Positions 17,583 through 25,361 of a DNA stretch of 64,000 nucleotides are shown one piece after another (positions within the stretch are counted from its first letter, which is position 1; every line of letters starts with the position of its first letter). Under the pieces are notes generated by a model. The model had not been told where the DNA came from. It made no database searches and saw nothing but the letters and a program-made list of their open reading frames with translations. This stretch comes from JAJNPS01 sp031426185 (GTDB lineage: Bacteria; Pseudomonadota; Alphaproteobacteria; Rhodobacterales; Rhodobacteraceae), in the NCBI GenBank assembly GCA_031426185.1, contig JANPKV010000389.1:35143-99142 (forward strand), read 5' to 3'. A program made the translations under genes and the position numbers.

Positions 17583-19724
17583 TCAGGGCCGTTGTGTCGT
17601 CAGGATCGAACTGTCGAGCGACGTCACCGGCGAGGTGAGCGTTTCAAGTGCTGCAGCGTAGCCCCAGGCCGATTCAGTCGTTGGGCGCAAGGAGTCAAAG
17701 ATCGGCTGGGCGGAGTGGAGCACCATCACCCTTGTCTTGCCCAGTGTCGTCTCATCCACGACAAAAGCAAGTCCGTCTTTCTCCTTTGCCTCGGCGATGC
17801 TGTAGGCCACCCGCACCGAGACCGGCCCGCTGCGCCCGTCGCGCAGGGCCTTCACGCTGTTGTCTGCGCGTTTCAGGTTTGGCAGTAGATGGAACACGTT
17901 GCCTGACACATCCAGCGCCGAGACATAGATGTAGCCATCCACCACATTCGCAGGAATGACCACGTCGATCACCGGGTTTTCGCCGACAACATAAGTTCCA
18001 CCGGGGTTCGCGTCAGGCCGGTCGCCATAACCGAAAGCGATCTCAAAGCCGCCTCCCGGTGCCGTGGGAAGGACCGCGTCGAACAGACACAAGGTGGGGT
18101 TCAGCACCGCGGTTTCCACGCGCAGTTCCCTTGGACCGATCACTGCGCGCAATGCATCTTCCAAGGCCACCTGCGTGGCACTGTCCGCAACATGACCCGT
18201 CACGAACACGGTGCTGTCGACCGGATATCCGGCAGCGGAGGGCGGCGCGAGCAGCAGCTCGCCACAGTCTGCCATCTCGATCAGAATGGGCCGCAGCATC
18301 GCCGTAGTCAGGAACCGGGGCCCAAGGTCAATCCGGACGGTCCCGTTCAACGCCGCGGGCAGGGGCAATTCCATCAGGCGTTGCTGCTCGTCCCGGTTCA
18401 GTGTCAGGCCGGTGACTTCGACCGAATTGCCGCTGGAGGCCACACGCCACTCCGGCAGTTGGGAAACGGCATCGATCAGTGACAGCACGTCGGGGCCCCA
18501 GCTGTCTGCAATATCACCCGTCGCAATCGACAGGTCCGCCGCGCCGCCGATGTCGGTCATCTTGCCGGTCAGAGCCTGTTGAATGTCCTCGGACGGAACG
18601 ACGCCGCTGGCCTGGGCCGGGCTGTCGGCCTTGCGTTCGACGACCAAGACAAATGGGTCGGCCACCGGATATTTCGGCCCGAACAGTCCGGCGAAATACG
18701 CGCCTCCGCCGCCCAGGGCCGCCGCTGCCACGACCAGCGCTGCAAACAGGCCGCCGCGCCCAGACCTTGCCGGGGCTGCTGGCACGGGCTTCGACGCGGT
18801 CTCGGGCCTTGCCGACGGGGCCGTGCGTGATGGCTGCGTGGTTGAGCGCGGCACGATGACGGTGCGGTCCGCATCGCCCGAGGCAGCCGGCACATGGCCA
18901 CGGCGGATCGTCTCCAGCACCGTCGCCGCATTGGGCAAGCGCTTGGCCGGATCGGGCTGCGTCATCTGGTCAATCAGAGATTTCAGCGGCTCGGGCACGC
19001 CTGACGTGTCAAGCGGCTGCGACTTGCGCGTGACAACCTCCATCGGGTTGTTGCCCACTTGGGGTGGTTTGCCCCGGAATGTCGCCAACAAAAGCGCCCC
19101 GAGCGCATAGATGTCGGCCCGCTCGTCGGTTTTGCCCGCCAACTGTTCCGGCGCGGCATAGGCATACTTGCCCGCAAATTCGTTGCCCACGATGGTCTCG
19201 GCACCAGGATTGGAATCCTTGGCAATGCCAAAATCGATGATGACGGCCTCGGCCGGATTTCCGTTCCGCAGGATGATGTTGTCGGGAGACAGGTCACGGT
19301 GGACAATCTTCTTGGCATGGGCGGCAGCCAGCGCATCGCTGACACGACCCGCCACGATCATCAGGTCCTCGGCCGACATGCCCCCCGATTTCAGTTTGAC
19401 GTCCAGCCCCGGACCCTCGACGTAGTCCATGATCAGATAGACCGTCCCGTCATCGGTGCGCTGGTTGTCGAAATACCGGACGATCCCGTCATGCCGGATT
19501 TCTCGGATGTCCTCCTCGCGCCGCATGAGCGAGAGATAATCCTCGTTGCGCGAAAACTCCGACCGCAACGCCTTGAGCGCCACGACCCGCCCCGAGATTT
19601 CGCTGCGGGCGCGATACACCTCTGACGTGCCGCCGCGACCGAGGGCGGCCTCGATGCGGTAGGTGTTGTTCAGAACATCGCCCGGCTGAAAGATCGGATC
19701 ATGCAGGGAAGGGGACCCGCTCAT
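17583..19724 (-). CDS. ppkA: T6SS-associated Ser/Thr kinase PpkA with membrane span and C-terminal sensor-like region
   Basis: 713 residues. The Hanks-type kinase domain (about 22-280) has the glycine loop GRGGTSEVY (29-37), catalytic Lys51, HRDLSPDN (142-149), DFG (164-166) and AAPEQL. Ser146 replaces the Lys usual in Ser/Thr kinases (HRDLKxxN). A juxtamembrane DRTVIVP (Thr288) resembles the TssL tail. One membrane span lies near 320-345, followed by BON-like segments (VFVTGHVADSATQVALEDAL) and a C-terminal region resembling the DUF4384 fold (YIYVSALDVSGNVFHLLPN). The topology suggests a periplasmic sensor driving a cytoplasmic kinase. It precedes no other - strand T6SS gene and converges on pppA. 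Confidence 0.92.
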   Translation of the reverse strand: MSGSPSLHDPIFQPGDVLNNTYRIEAALGRGGTSEVYRARSEISGRVVALKALRSEFSRNEDYLSLMRREEDIREIRHDGIVRYFDNQRTDDGTVYLIMDYVEGPGLDVKLKSGGMSAEDLMIVAGRVSDALAAAHAKKIVHRDLSPDNIILRNGNPAEAVIIDFGIAKDSNPGAETIVGNEFAGKYAYAAPEQLAGKTDERADIYALGALLLATFRGKPPQVGNNPMEVVTRKSQPLDTSGVPEPLKSLIDQMTQPDPAKRLPNAATVLETIRRGHVPAASGDADRTVIVPRSTTQPSRTAPSARPETASKPVPAAPARSGRGGLFAALVVAAAALGGGGAYFAGLFGPKYPVADPFVLVVERKADSPAQASGVVPSEDIQQALTGKMTDIGGAADLSIATGDIADSWGPDVLSLIDAVSQLPEWRVASSGNSVEVTGLTLNRDEQQRLMELPLPAALNGTVRIDLGPRFLTTAMLRPILIEMADCGELLLAPPSAAGYPVDSTVFVTGHVADSATQVALEDALRAVIGPRELRVETAVLNPTLCLFDAVLPTAPGGGFEIAFGYGDRPDANPGGTYVVGENPVIDVVIPANVVDGYIYVSALDVSGNVFHLLPNLKRADNSVKALRDGRSGPVSVRVAYSIAEAKEKDGLAFVVDETTLGKTRVMVLHSAQPIFDSLRPTTESAWGYAAALETLTSPVTSLDSSILTTQRP

Positions 19725-19770
19725 GCTGAGGGTTCCATGCTGGCGGCTTCATGACGGGCGTTCATGCGGG

Positions 19771-20316
19771 TCAGCTGAGCGCCTGAAACTCGACCCGCCG
19801 ATTTACATCCGCGCGGGGATTGGCTGCGTCAAACGGATACCGGGCGCCCACACCCACCGCTTCCATCTTTTCTGCCGGTATTCCACAATCGGTTTCAAGG
19901 TGACGCTTCACCTCTTCGGCGCGCAGTTTCGACAAGGATTCGTTGTAGCTGTCGGATCCCGAGCTGTCGGTATGCCCGACGATGCGGAACATCTGCACGT
20001 CCGTCGTTTTCATGACATTGCACAGCGCCACCAGCAAAGGCTTCTGGTCCGGACGCAGTGCGGAACTGTCGAAATCGAAACTGATGTTGATGTTCACCTG
20101 CTCGTCCACCGGCAATTCGGCGATCACGACCTGTGCGGTGGGCGCGGCAACCGGTTCGGTCGTCGGCACGATCGCCAGGCCGCGCGTTTTCTGCTTGGCG
20201 AACGCGGCGGCAATCTCTGCCTCCGTCATCCCCTCAGTGGTCTGGGCCGACACCGGCGCAATAGTTTGAACAACTATGATGGCGATGGCAGAAAGCCACA
20301 GATCAATTCGTTTCAT
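19771..20316 (-). CDS. OmpA/MotB-family peptidoglycan-binding protein
   Basis: 181 residues with a Sec signal peptide (MKRIDLWLSAIAIIVVQTIA then APVSAQ; no lipobox Cys) and a C-terminal OmpA domain (about 75-181). Peptidoglycan-binding blocks are SFDFDSSALRPDQKPLL, RIVGHTDSSGSDSYN, LSKLRAEEVKRHL and ADVNRRVEF. It is a soluble periplasmic protein, not a beta-barrel. It lies 46 bases upstream of ppkA on the same strand and is probably co-transcribed with it, so it may help anchor the T6SS or present envelope stress to PpkA; this is inference. Confidence 0.88.
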   Translation of the reverse strand: MKRIDLWLSAIAIIVVQTIAPVSAQTTEGMTEAEIAAAFAKQKTRGLAIVPTTEPVAAPTAQVVIAELPVDEQVNINISFDFDSSALRPDQKPLLVALCNVMKTTDVQMFRIVGHTDSSGSDSYNESLSKLRAEEVKRHLETDCGIPAEKMEAVGVGARYPFDAANPRADVNRRVEFQALS

Positions 20317-20473
20317 TGTAGGCTTTCACTTTCCTGGCTTAATTTCCATGACAACCAAGGTACACCGAATTGCGCATCTCTGCCAGCATCTTTGGCGCCT
20401 CTCGTGTTGACTCGATGCATGGGTTCGCGCACCTTTTCCGTTGAGTTTCCTAGCACAGGCCAAGCTTTGTCAG

Positions 20474-21334
20474 ATGCGCAGTGTGCGATTGATCATCATT
20501 GCCATCATTGCGCTGACCATTCCGCTGGTATGGCTGGTCGTGCAAAGTCTGCTCCCCGAAGGCGGCATCACCGACGCGGGCAGCGGGTCGGGCATCGACA
20601 GCGGCGCCAGGATCGAGATCGAGGTCCTGCGCCAGCAGGTGGAGGGGCTGCAGGAACAGATTGTCGCGCTGGAACAGGAGGTCGCCGCGATCGGATCAGG
20701 CAGCGCGTCCTATGACGTTGTGGTGCCGGATGTTACGGACGGCGCCGCCGGGGCTCCCGCCTTCAACGACGGAGAAAACGCGATCGGGGATGCCTATGCC
20801 CAGGTGGTTCTGATCGCGAACCGCCGCACCGTGAACAAGTCCATCTCGGTGGCCTCGCCCAGCTTTCTGGAAGGTTTTCTCGGCCGCCCGCGCGAGGTTC
20901 TCAGCGACGACTGCGAGCCGATGACCAATCCCAAGCTGAAGGAACTGCTGATCGTCGAGCAGGTCGGTCCGATCAAGGTGCAGATGCTGCGCCCGGCGCT
21001 CGACAGCATGAAACGGGTGTTCGAAAAGGTAGAGGCGGCTGACCCTGACCTTTACGCCCGCATCAGCACCGCAGGCTCGTTATGCGTGCGCCGCATCCGC
21101 GGCACGACGGACCGCACCTCCACGCATTCGTTTGGCCTGGCGGTGGATCTGAACATCGACGGCCAGCTTGATACCTTTACCGACGGCAAGACGCAGTTGG
21201 GACTAACGATCCTTGCGGACTTTTTCATGGCAGAAGGCTGGATCTGGGGAGCAGGTTTCGGGCGCGAGGATTCCATGCATTTCGAGGTCAGCCGTCAACA
21301 ACTCGAGGCGTGGCGCGCGGAAGGGAAGATCTGA
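20474..21334 (+). CDS. Membrane-anchored M15-family peptidase (D-Ala-D-Ala carboxypeptidase type)
   Basis: 286 residues. An uncleaved-looking N-terminal anchor (about 5-28) is followed by a short coiled coil (EVLRQQVEGLQEQIVALEQE) and a C-terminal M15/VanY-like domain. Zinc ligands are visible as STHSFGLAVD (His218, Asp225) and SMHFE (His269, with Glu271). These enzymes cut peptidoglycan stem peptides in the periplasm. The ATG at 20474 is chosen over a TTG at 20441 because it directly opens the hydrophobic anchor. It is divergent from the OmpA-like gene and adjoins the T6SS locus, so it may open the wall for T6SS assembly or be an independent wall enzyme. Confidence 0.82.
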   Translation: MRSVRLIIIAIIALTIPLVWLVVQSLLPEGGITDAGSGSGIDSGARIEIEVLRQQVEGLQEQIVALEQEVAAIGSGSASYDVVVPDVTDGAAGAPAFNDGENAIGDAYAQVVLIANRRTVNKSISVASPSFLEGFLGRPREVLSDDCEPMTNPKLKELLIVEQVGPIKVQMLRPALDSMKRVFEKVEAADPDLYARISTAGSLCVRRIRGTTDRTSTHSFGLAVDLNIDGQLDTFTDGKTQLGLTILADFFMAEGWIWGAGFGREDSMHFEVSRQQLEAWRAEGKI

Positions 21335-21783
21335 GGGGCGGTTGGAGGTTGTGGGTCAGAACGTAAGGCGTTGGGGCGTTTACGATGGATGAACGAGACG
21401 AGGCGGACACGGAAAGCCAAATTCGCAGGGATAATGCACAGGGTTCTTGCACGAATGAGGAGCAAGAAAGACCGCACAACTTTCCGAGAAGCGATGATTC
21501 CCCGGGTAGTCACCGCGCCATTTTTAAAATTCACGGCTGAGCCGGTTTCAGGTGCAGCTTTGTTCTGTCGTCGAGTTCGTCTCAAGAAGAGGTGCCTCCG
21601 TTAGAGTTCCGATGTGTTTCTTTAAAGACGGGCAGGCATTCCCCGTTCAATTTAGGAGACAATGGCGCAGCAAAATCTGCTGGTCGATAGGGCCAGAAAG
21701 TTTGCCAGTTCATTCGGAAAACTTTATCATGCCGGCTACCTGTTGCGAATTGTTGGCGGTCTAAGCTTCGGGAGATCGATATC
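21335..21783. other. 449-bp non-coding stretch, locally lower GC
   Basis: No convincing gene on either strand; the open frames here lack coding character. The sequence is visibly richer in A/T than its neighbours (runs such as tttttaaaattc near 21520 and tttctttaaag near 21620). It separates the M15 peptidase gene from the Tlde1-like gene and presumably holds the promoter of the latter. The compositional drop is compatible with acquisition of the following gene. Confidence 0.5.
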
Positions 21784-22269
21784 ATGAAGTCTACGGCACC
21801 CGATCTTTTCTACAACATCGTCGAAGAGCGTTTGTTCGGTAGCCTCGATTCGAAAAACTTCGATGCCCATGCCGTCTCAGGCGGGCGCGCCGGATCTAAG
21901 ACACCCGGTGCCGTGAACCAGGTCTTGGCCAACAATCCTTTTCTGACTGACGTGAAACTCGGCGCCGGTCACCCAGGTGGCCCGCTGCCTATGGCGCTGT
22001 ACACGCTCAGTTGTCATGAGACGCGGCCAAACTGGATACGGCTCAATCCCGACGACCCTCTGGATCTGGGCGATCGGGCGGGATTCGCCATCCACGGGAG
22101 AGGCCAGCGTGGCAGTGATGGCTGTATCGTGCCGTTTGATTTCAACGTTGTTCTGCGCCTGTACACTTTGACCAGAGCGCGCGCGGTGGCGGGGCGCGCG
22201 GCGCCGTCGCTTCAGGTTTTCGCGACGGGGGATCTTGGGCGGTTCGAGAAGATGGCAAGGCTTGCCTGA
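21784..22269 (+). CDS. Tlde1-like (DUF2778-type) L,D-transpeptidase-fold protein, candidate T6SS effector
   Basis: 161 residues without signal peptide or membrane segment. The sequence matches the pattern of Tlde1/DUF2778 proteins: a Gly-rich N-terminal block (FDAHAVSGGRAGSKTPGAVN, then LANNPFLTDVKL), GGPLPMALYTL, and the catalytic block IHGRGQRGSDGCIV giving His104, Ser111 and Cys114. Tlde1 of Salmonella is a T6SS effector that edits peptidoglycan stem peptides. The absence of a signal peptide and the position beside a T6SS locus fit an exported effector. A GGGAG ribosome site lies 8 bases upstream of the ATG. No obvious immunity gene with a signal peptide follows. A non-T6SS role as a cytoplasmic family member cannot be excluded. 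Confidence 0.78.
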   Translation: MKSTAPDLFYNIVEERLFGSLDSKNFDAHAVSGGRAGSKTPGAVNQVLANNPFLTDVKLGAGHPGGPLPMALYTLSCHETRPNWIRLNPDDPLDLGDRAGFAIHGRGQRGSDGCIVPFDFNVVLRLYTLTRARAVAGRAAPSLQVFATGDLGRFEKMARLA

Positions 22270-22475
22270 TCCTACACAGCGTCCCGCCGGGCCCCGTCAG
22301 AAGAAAGTCGCTTGAGCCGGGTCGGGTTGCTTTCGGGAACAACGATACCACCACCAAGCGCCTGCGCACCGGCGTGTCGAAGAAATCCGACCTTGGTGGC
22401 GTGCTGCAGACCAACACTTTGGGCGACGAAATCTGTTCCCATTCCTCACGCGACACCGACGCGGTTTACGAGAGA

Positions 22476-23114
22476 CTACCGACCATTGGGTTCGCCAAGA
22501 CCGAGGCCGCTCGTCACGAATTCCGTCATCTCTCGCACGACAAAGTCGATATCAAGATCGTCGGTTGATTTAAGGTCCAGCATGAACTGGACTTCGCTTT
22601 GCCGCAGCGCGTAATGTTCGGTTATCGCCCAGATGTGAAATTGCAAAAGCACGGGGTCGACGCGACGGATCAAACCCGCATCCGCCCAGCCGTTGATCAT
22701 CGCGGCGGCCTTTTGCATCGTCGTGCGCGACCGTGTGAAGCGGTCGAGGAGCATTGGCGCCCCTCGCATTACCTCTTTCGCAAACAGCTTTACCACATCG
22801 GGATTCTGCAGACAGAACCGGACTTTTCGTTCGATGTAGGAGGCAATGAAGGTCCTTGGATCTTCCGTTTCAGAGATCCCGTCAAAGAGGTCTACCCATG
22901 CTCCCGTGACGTGCTCCAGTGCATCCTCGTAAAGCTCTTCCTTGCTGGAAATATAATAGTGCAGGCGCGTCTTTGTAATTCCGGCCCTATCTGCGATTCT
23001 CTGGGTTGATGCCCCCATCAAGCCATTCTCTGCAAATTCACTGATGGCGGCTGAACGGATCAGTCCACGAACCTCTTCGCGCCGTTCCACAAGGTCAGGT
23101 CTTTGCTTCGACAT
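22476..23114 (-). CDS. TetR/AcrR-family transcriptional regulator
   Basis: 212 residues. The N-terminal HTH (about 17-62) reads AISEFAENGLMGASTQRIAD then AGITKTRLHYYISSKEELY, typical of TetR; the C-terminal ligand/dimer domain resembles the RutR/YcdC-type (FAKEVMRGAPML, ITEHYALRQSEVQFML). The ATG at 23114 is preferred to the TTG one codon earlier. It lies 172 bases downstream of, and in the same direction as, the ABC transporter operon, and is a reasonable candidate regulator of it or of the FAD-oxidase genes. Confidence 0.9.
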   Translation of the reverse strand: MSKQRPDLVERREEVRGLIRSAAISEFAENGLMGASTQRIADRAGITKTRLHYYISSKEELYEDALEHVTGAWVDLFDGISETEDPRTFIASYIERKVRFCLQNPDVVKLFAKEVMRGAPMLLDRFTRSRTTMQKAAAMINGWADAGLIRRVDPVLLQFHIWAITEHYALRQSEVQFMLDLKSTDDLDIDFVVREMTEFVTSGLGLGEPNGR

Positions 23115-23211
23115 CAAATTACACCATCGCGCTCTTCATCATCCCTGCAGGACAGGTTCCCTGGTTGCCCGCTCTTACAGGCTCGCGATTTCAACTTCCA
23201 GCCCTCGACGG

Positions 23212-23232
23212 CTCTGGCCAGACCAGCCAGAG
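23212..23232 (-). terminator. Perfect 7-bp stem-loop downstream of the ABC ATPase gene
   Basis: Perfect 7-base arms CTCTGGC and GCCAGAG flank a 7-base loop, between the end of the transporter operon (23287) and the TetR start (23114). There is no T-run, so it is at best a weak or Rho-assisted terminator. Confidence 0.3.
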
Positions 23233-23286
23233 GATTTGCGCAAGCCCCGGACCGCCCTGTGAGGGGCGCCTGCGGGTCGATCTGGC

Positions 23287-24387
23287 TCACCCGAGGCTCA
23301 GCCCGGTTTCTGCTGCGAACAGATGCGCATGATCAAGGGACAGGCATGCCAGCACTTCGTCACCAACAGCAAGGCTGGCGCGTCCGCGTAAAGTCACGGC
23401 CAGGTCCCCGAAAGCGGTGGAGAGGGTGAGATGTGTATCGATGCCGGTCGATTCGACCAATGCCACGACACCTTGAAGGCTGCCTTGTTCGGGTGAGCCT
23501 TCGGTCAGGCTTTGGACGAAGATGTGCTCGGGTCTGATGCCGATGAGACATTCCGCGGAACCGTCAGCCAGTGCAGCAGCTTTCGGTAAGGTGCCTAGCA
23601 TGATCAGGTCTCCCGCATTGCCTTCCAGCACGTGCTGGCCCGGGATCGCTCGTATCTTCCCTTTGATCAAATTCATCGGTGGTGCACCGATGAAGGTCGC
23701 CACGAACGCATTTGCCGGATGGTCGTAAAGCTGGTGCGGAGAGCCGATCTGCTCGATCCGGCCGCCCCGCATCACGACAACCACATCGGCCATTGTCATC
23801 GCCTCGACCTGATCATGGGTGACAAAGATCACCGTGGCACGGAGCGTCCGGTGCAGGCGCTTGATCTCGGCGCGCATCTGTATGCGGAGTTGCGCGTCAA
23901 GGTTCGACAAAGGCTCGTCGAACAGAAAGACATCCGGGTTACGCACGATGGCCCTGCCCATCGCCACACGCAGGCGCTGGCCACCCGACAACTGTCGGGG
24001 ATAGCGGTCCAACATGTCATTCAGGCCCAAGATGCGGGCAGCCTCGGCGATCTTGCCTTGCGCATCCGACGGGGACATCCTGGCCATCCGCAATGAAAAG
24101 CCAAGATTCTCGCGCACAGTCATGTGCGGATAGAGCGCGTAGTTCTGGAAGACCATGGCGACGCCGCGGTTTTTCGGGGCTGTGTCGTTGATAACCCTGT
24201 CGCCAATCCGGATCTCGCCAAAATCGATGTGTTCCAGCCCCGCGATCATGCGCAAAAGTGTCGACTTTCCACAGCCGGACGGCCCGATCAGCGCAACAAA
24301 AGCCCCGTCCGGAACCGAAAGGTTGACATCGCGCAAGGCCGCCGCCGCGCCATAGTCTTTGCCGACTCCAATGAACTCGACCTTCAC
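23287..24387 (-). CDS. ABC transporter ATP-binding protein, MsmX/UgpC/MalK type
   Basis: 366 residues. The ATPase domain (1-about 235) has Walker A GPSGCGKS (35-42), signature LSGGQRLRVAMGRA, Walker B VFLFDEPLSNLDAQLR and the H-loop VTHDQVEAM. A C-terminal MalK-type regulatory TOBE domain follows (IGIRPEHIF). This energises CUT1 uptake of sugars, polyols or glycerol phosphodiesters. The GTG at 24387 overlaps the upstream stop (GTGA) and yields the conserved MKVEFIGVGKDYG start; longer forms read back into the neighbour. It is the last gene of the transporter operon. Confidence 0.93.
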   Translation of the reverse strand: MKVEFIGVGKDYGAAAALRDVNLSVPDGAFVALIGPSGCGKSTLLRMIAGLEHIDFGEIRIGDRVINDTAPKNRGVAMVFQNYALYPHMTVRENLGFSLRMARMSPSDAQGKIAEAARILGLNDMLDRYPRQLSGGQRLRVAMGRAIVRNPDVFLFDEPLSNLDAQLRIQMRAEIKRLHRTLRATVIFVTHDQVEAMTMADVVVVMRGGRIEQIGSPHQLYDHPANAFVATFIGAPPMNLIKGKIRAIPGQHVLEGNAGDLIMLGTLPKAAALADGSAECLIGIRPEHIFVQSLTEGSPEQGSLQGVVALVESTGIDTHLTLSTAFGDLAVTLRGRASLAVGDEVLACLSLDHAHLFAAETGLSLG

Positions 24388-25337
24388 GACCTGATGCCTC
24401 CGTGCCCAACCGAAACCACGGGCTGAGCCACGGCCTGCCATAGCCCGGTGTCAAGAGAATCAAGCGCTGCCGTGCCCGACGGGACAATGCCCGCGCGCGT
24501 ATAGGCCGCGACATTCGACGCCCAGCGTACTGGATCAATGACGCCAAGCCCGCGCATCTGATCCGGTGCCTCGCCCAGCACCAGTCCGGCGACACAAGCC
24601 AGCGCCTCTTGTTCGCGTCTGGCATCCGCCATCGGGATACCGGTCGCATGAATGGCCTTTGCTGCACCCTGCGGGTCATTCACCGCAGAGCGCCACCCCC
24701 GAAAAGTCGCGTCGAGCATGTTCCGGTACAGCTTTGGTGCCGTGGCAACCGCAGCGTCCGAGGCAAAGATCACCTGCGCATAGGGATGGATCGCCGGACC
24801 CCGCAGCGTCAGCGTGTTGACCGCGACACCCCTGATGGCAAGTTCCAGCGGTTCCGAGACAGCATAGCCCTGAACCGCGTCCCAGCGACCGGAGGTCAGA
24901 TTGCCAAGATCATGGGTGACCTCGCCAATCTCAAGTTCGCTGCGGGCAATCCCGGCATCGTCCAGCAACGCCTCGAGAATGCGGATGCCGTCGCAATGCA
25001 TCGCAACCCGTTTGCCGCGAAGGTCGACAAGTGCGTTGATCCGGGTTTCAGGCAACGACATGACGACCAAAGGCGTGGTCAGGAACATCGCGGCAAGGCC
25101 GCGCACGGCGATTCCGTCCTGCGCGCGGGCCTTGATCACCAGATTGTCTTCGGACGACCCTGCCGCAGCCACGTCGCGCGACAGCGTCTTTTCGACGATC
25201 GTGCGGCCATCCTCGACCCATGGCACTAGCCGCAGATCGATGCCGACATCACGGTAAAGCCCGTTGGCCAGTGCCCAGCAGGGGCCCGCGAACTGCACAT
25301 TTGGCACCCAGTCCAGCACAAGATCAAAGGGTTGCAT
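24384..25337 (-). CDS. NMT1/THI5-like solute-binding-fold protein without signal peptide
   Basis: 317 residues of the periplasmic-binding type II fold, NMT1/THI5-like branch: LVLDWVPNVQFAGPCWALAN near the start, then VDLRGKRVAMHCDG and WDAVQGYAVSEPLELA. There is no signal peptide, twin-arginine motif or lipobox, so it should stay in the cytoplasm unless the start is misplaced. The Cys-rich motif of true THI5 HMP-P synthases is absent. It sits between NIF3-like and ABC ATPase genes, overlapping the latter by GTGA. A cytoplasmic ligand sensor or an enzyme are both possible; the function is unassigned. Confidence 0.8.
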   Translation of the reverse strand: MQPFDLVLDWVPNVQFAGPCWALANGLYRDVGIDLRLVPWVEDGRTIVEKTLSRDVAAAGSSEDNLVIKARAQDGIAVRGLAAMFLTTPLVVMSLPETRINALVDLRGKRVAMHCDGIRILEALLDDAGIARSELEIGEVTHDLGNLTSGRWDAVQGYAVSEPLELAIRGVAVNTLTLRGPAIHPYAQVIFASDAAVATAPKLYRNMLDATFRGWRSAVNDPQGAAKAIHATGIPMADARREQEALACVAGLVLGEAPDQMRGLGVIDPVRWASNVAAYTRAGIVPSGTAALDSLDTGLWQAVAQPVVSVGHGGIRS

Positions 25338-25361
25338 GGGACACTCTGCCTGGGGTCGGGG

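Noticed and set aside
19723..20715. 330-codon open frame on the + strand
   Set aside because: Antisense to the OmpA-like gene, which has a proper signal peptide and OmpA motifs, and out of frame with the M15 peptidase.
24384..25337. Reading the NMT1-like protein as a thiamine pyrimidine (THI5) synthase
   Set aside because: The Cys-rich catalytic motif of THI5 is absent and no thiamine genes are nearby.
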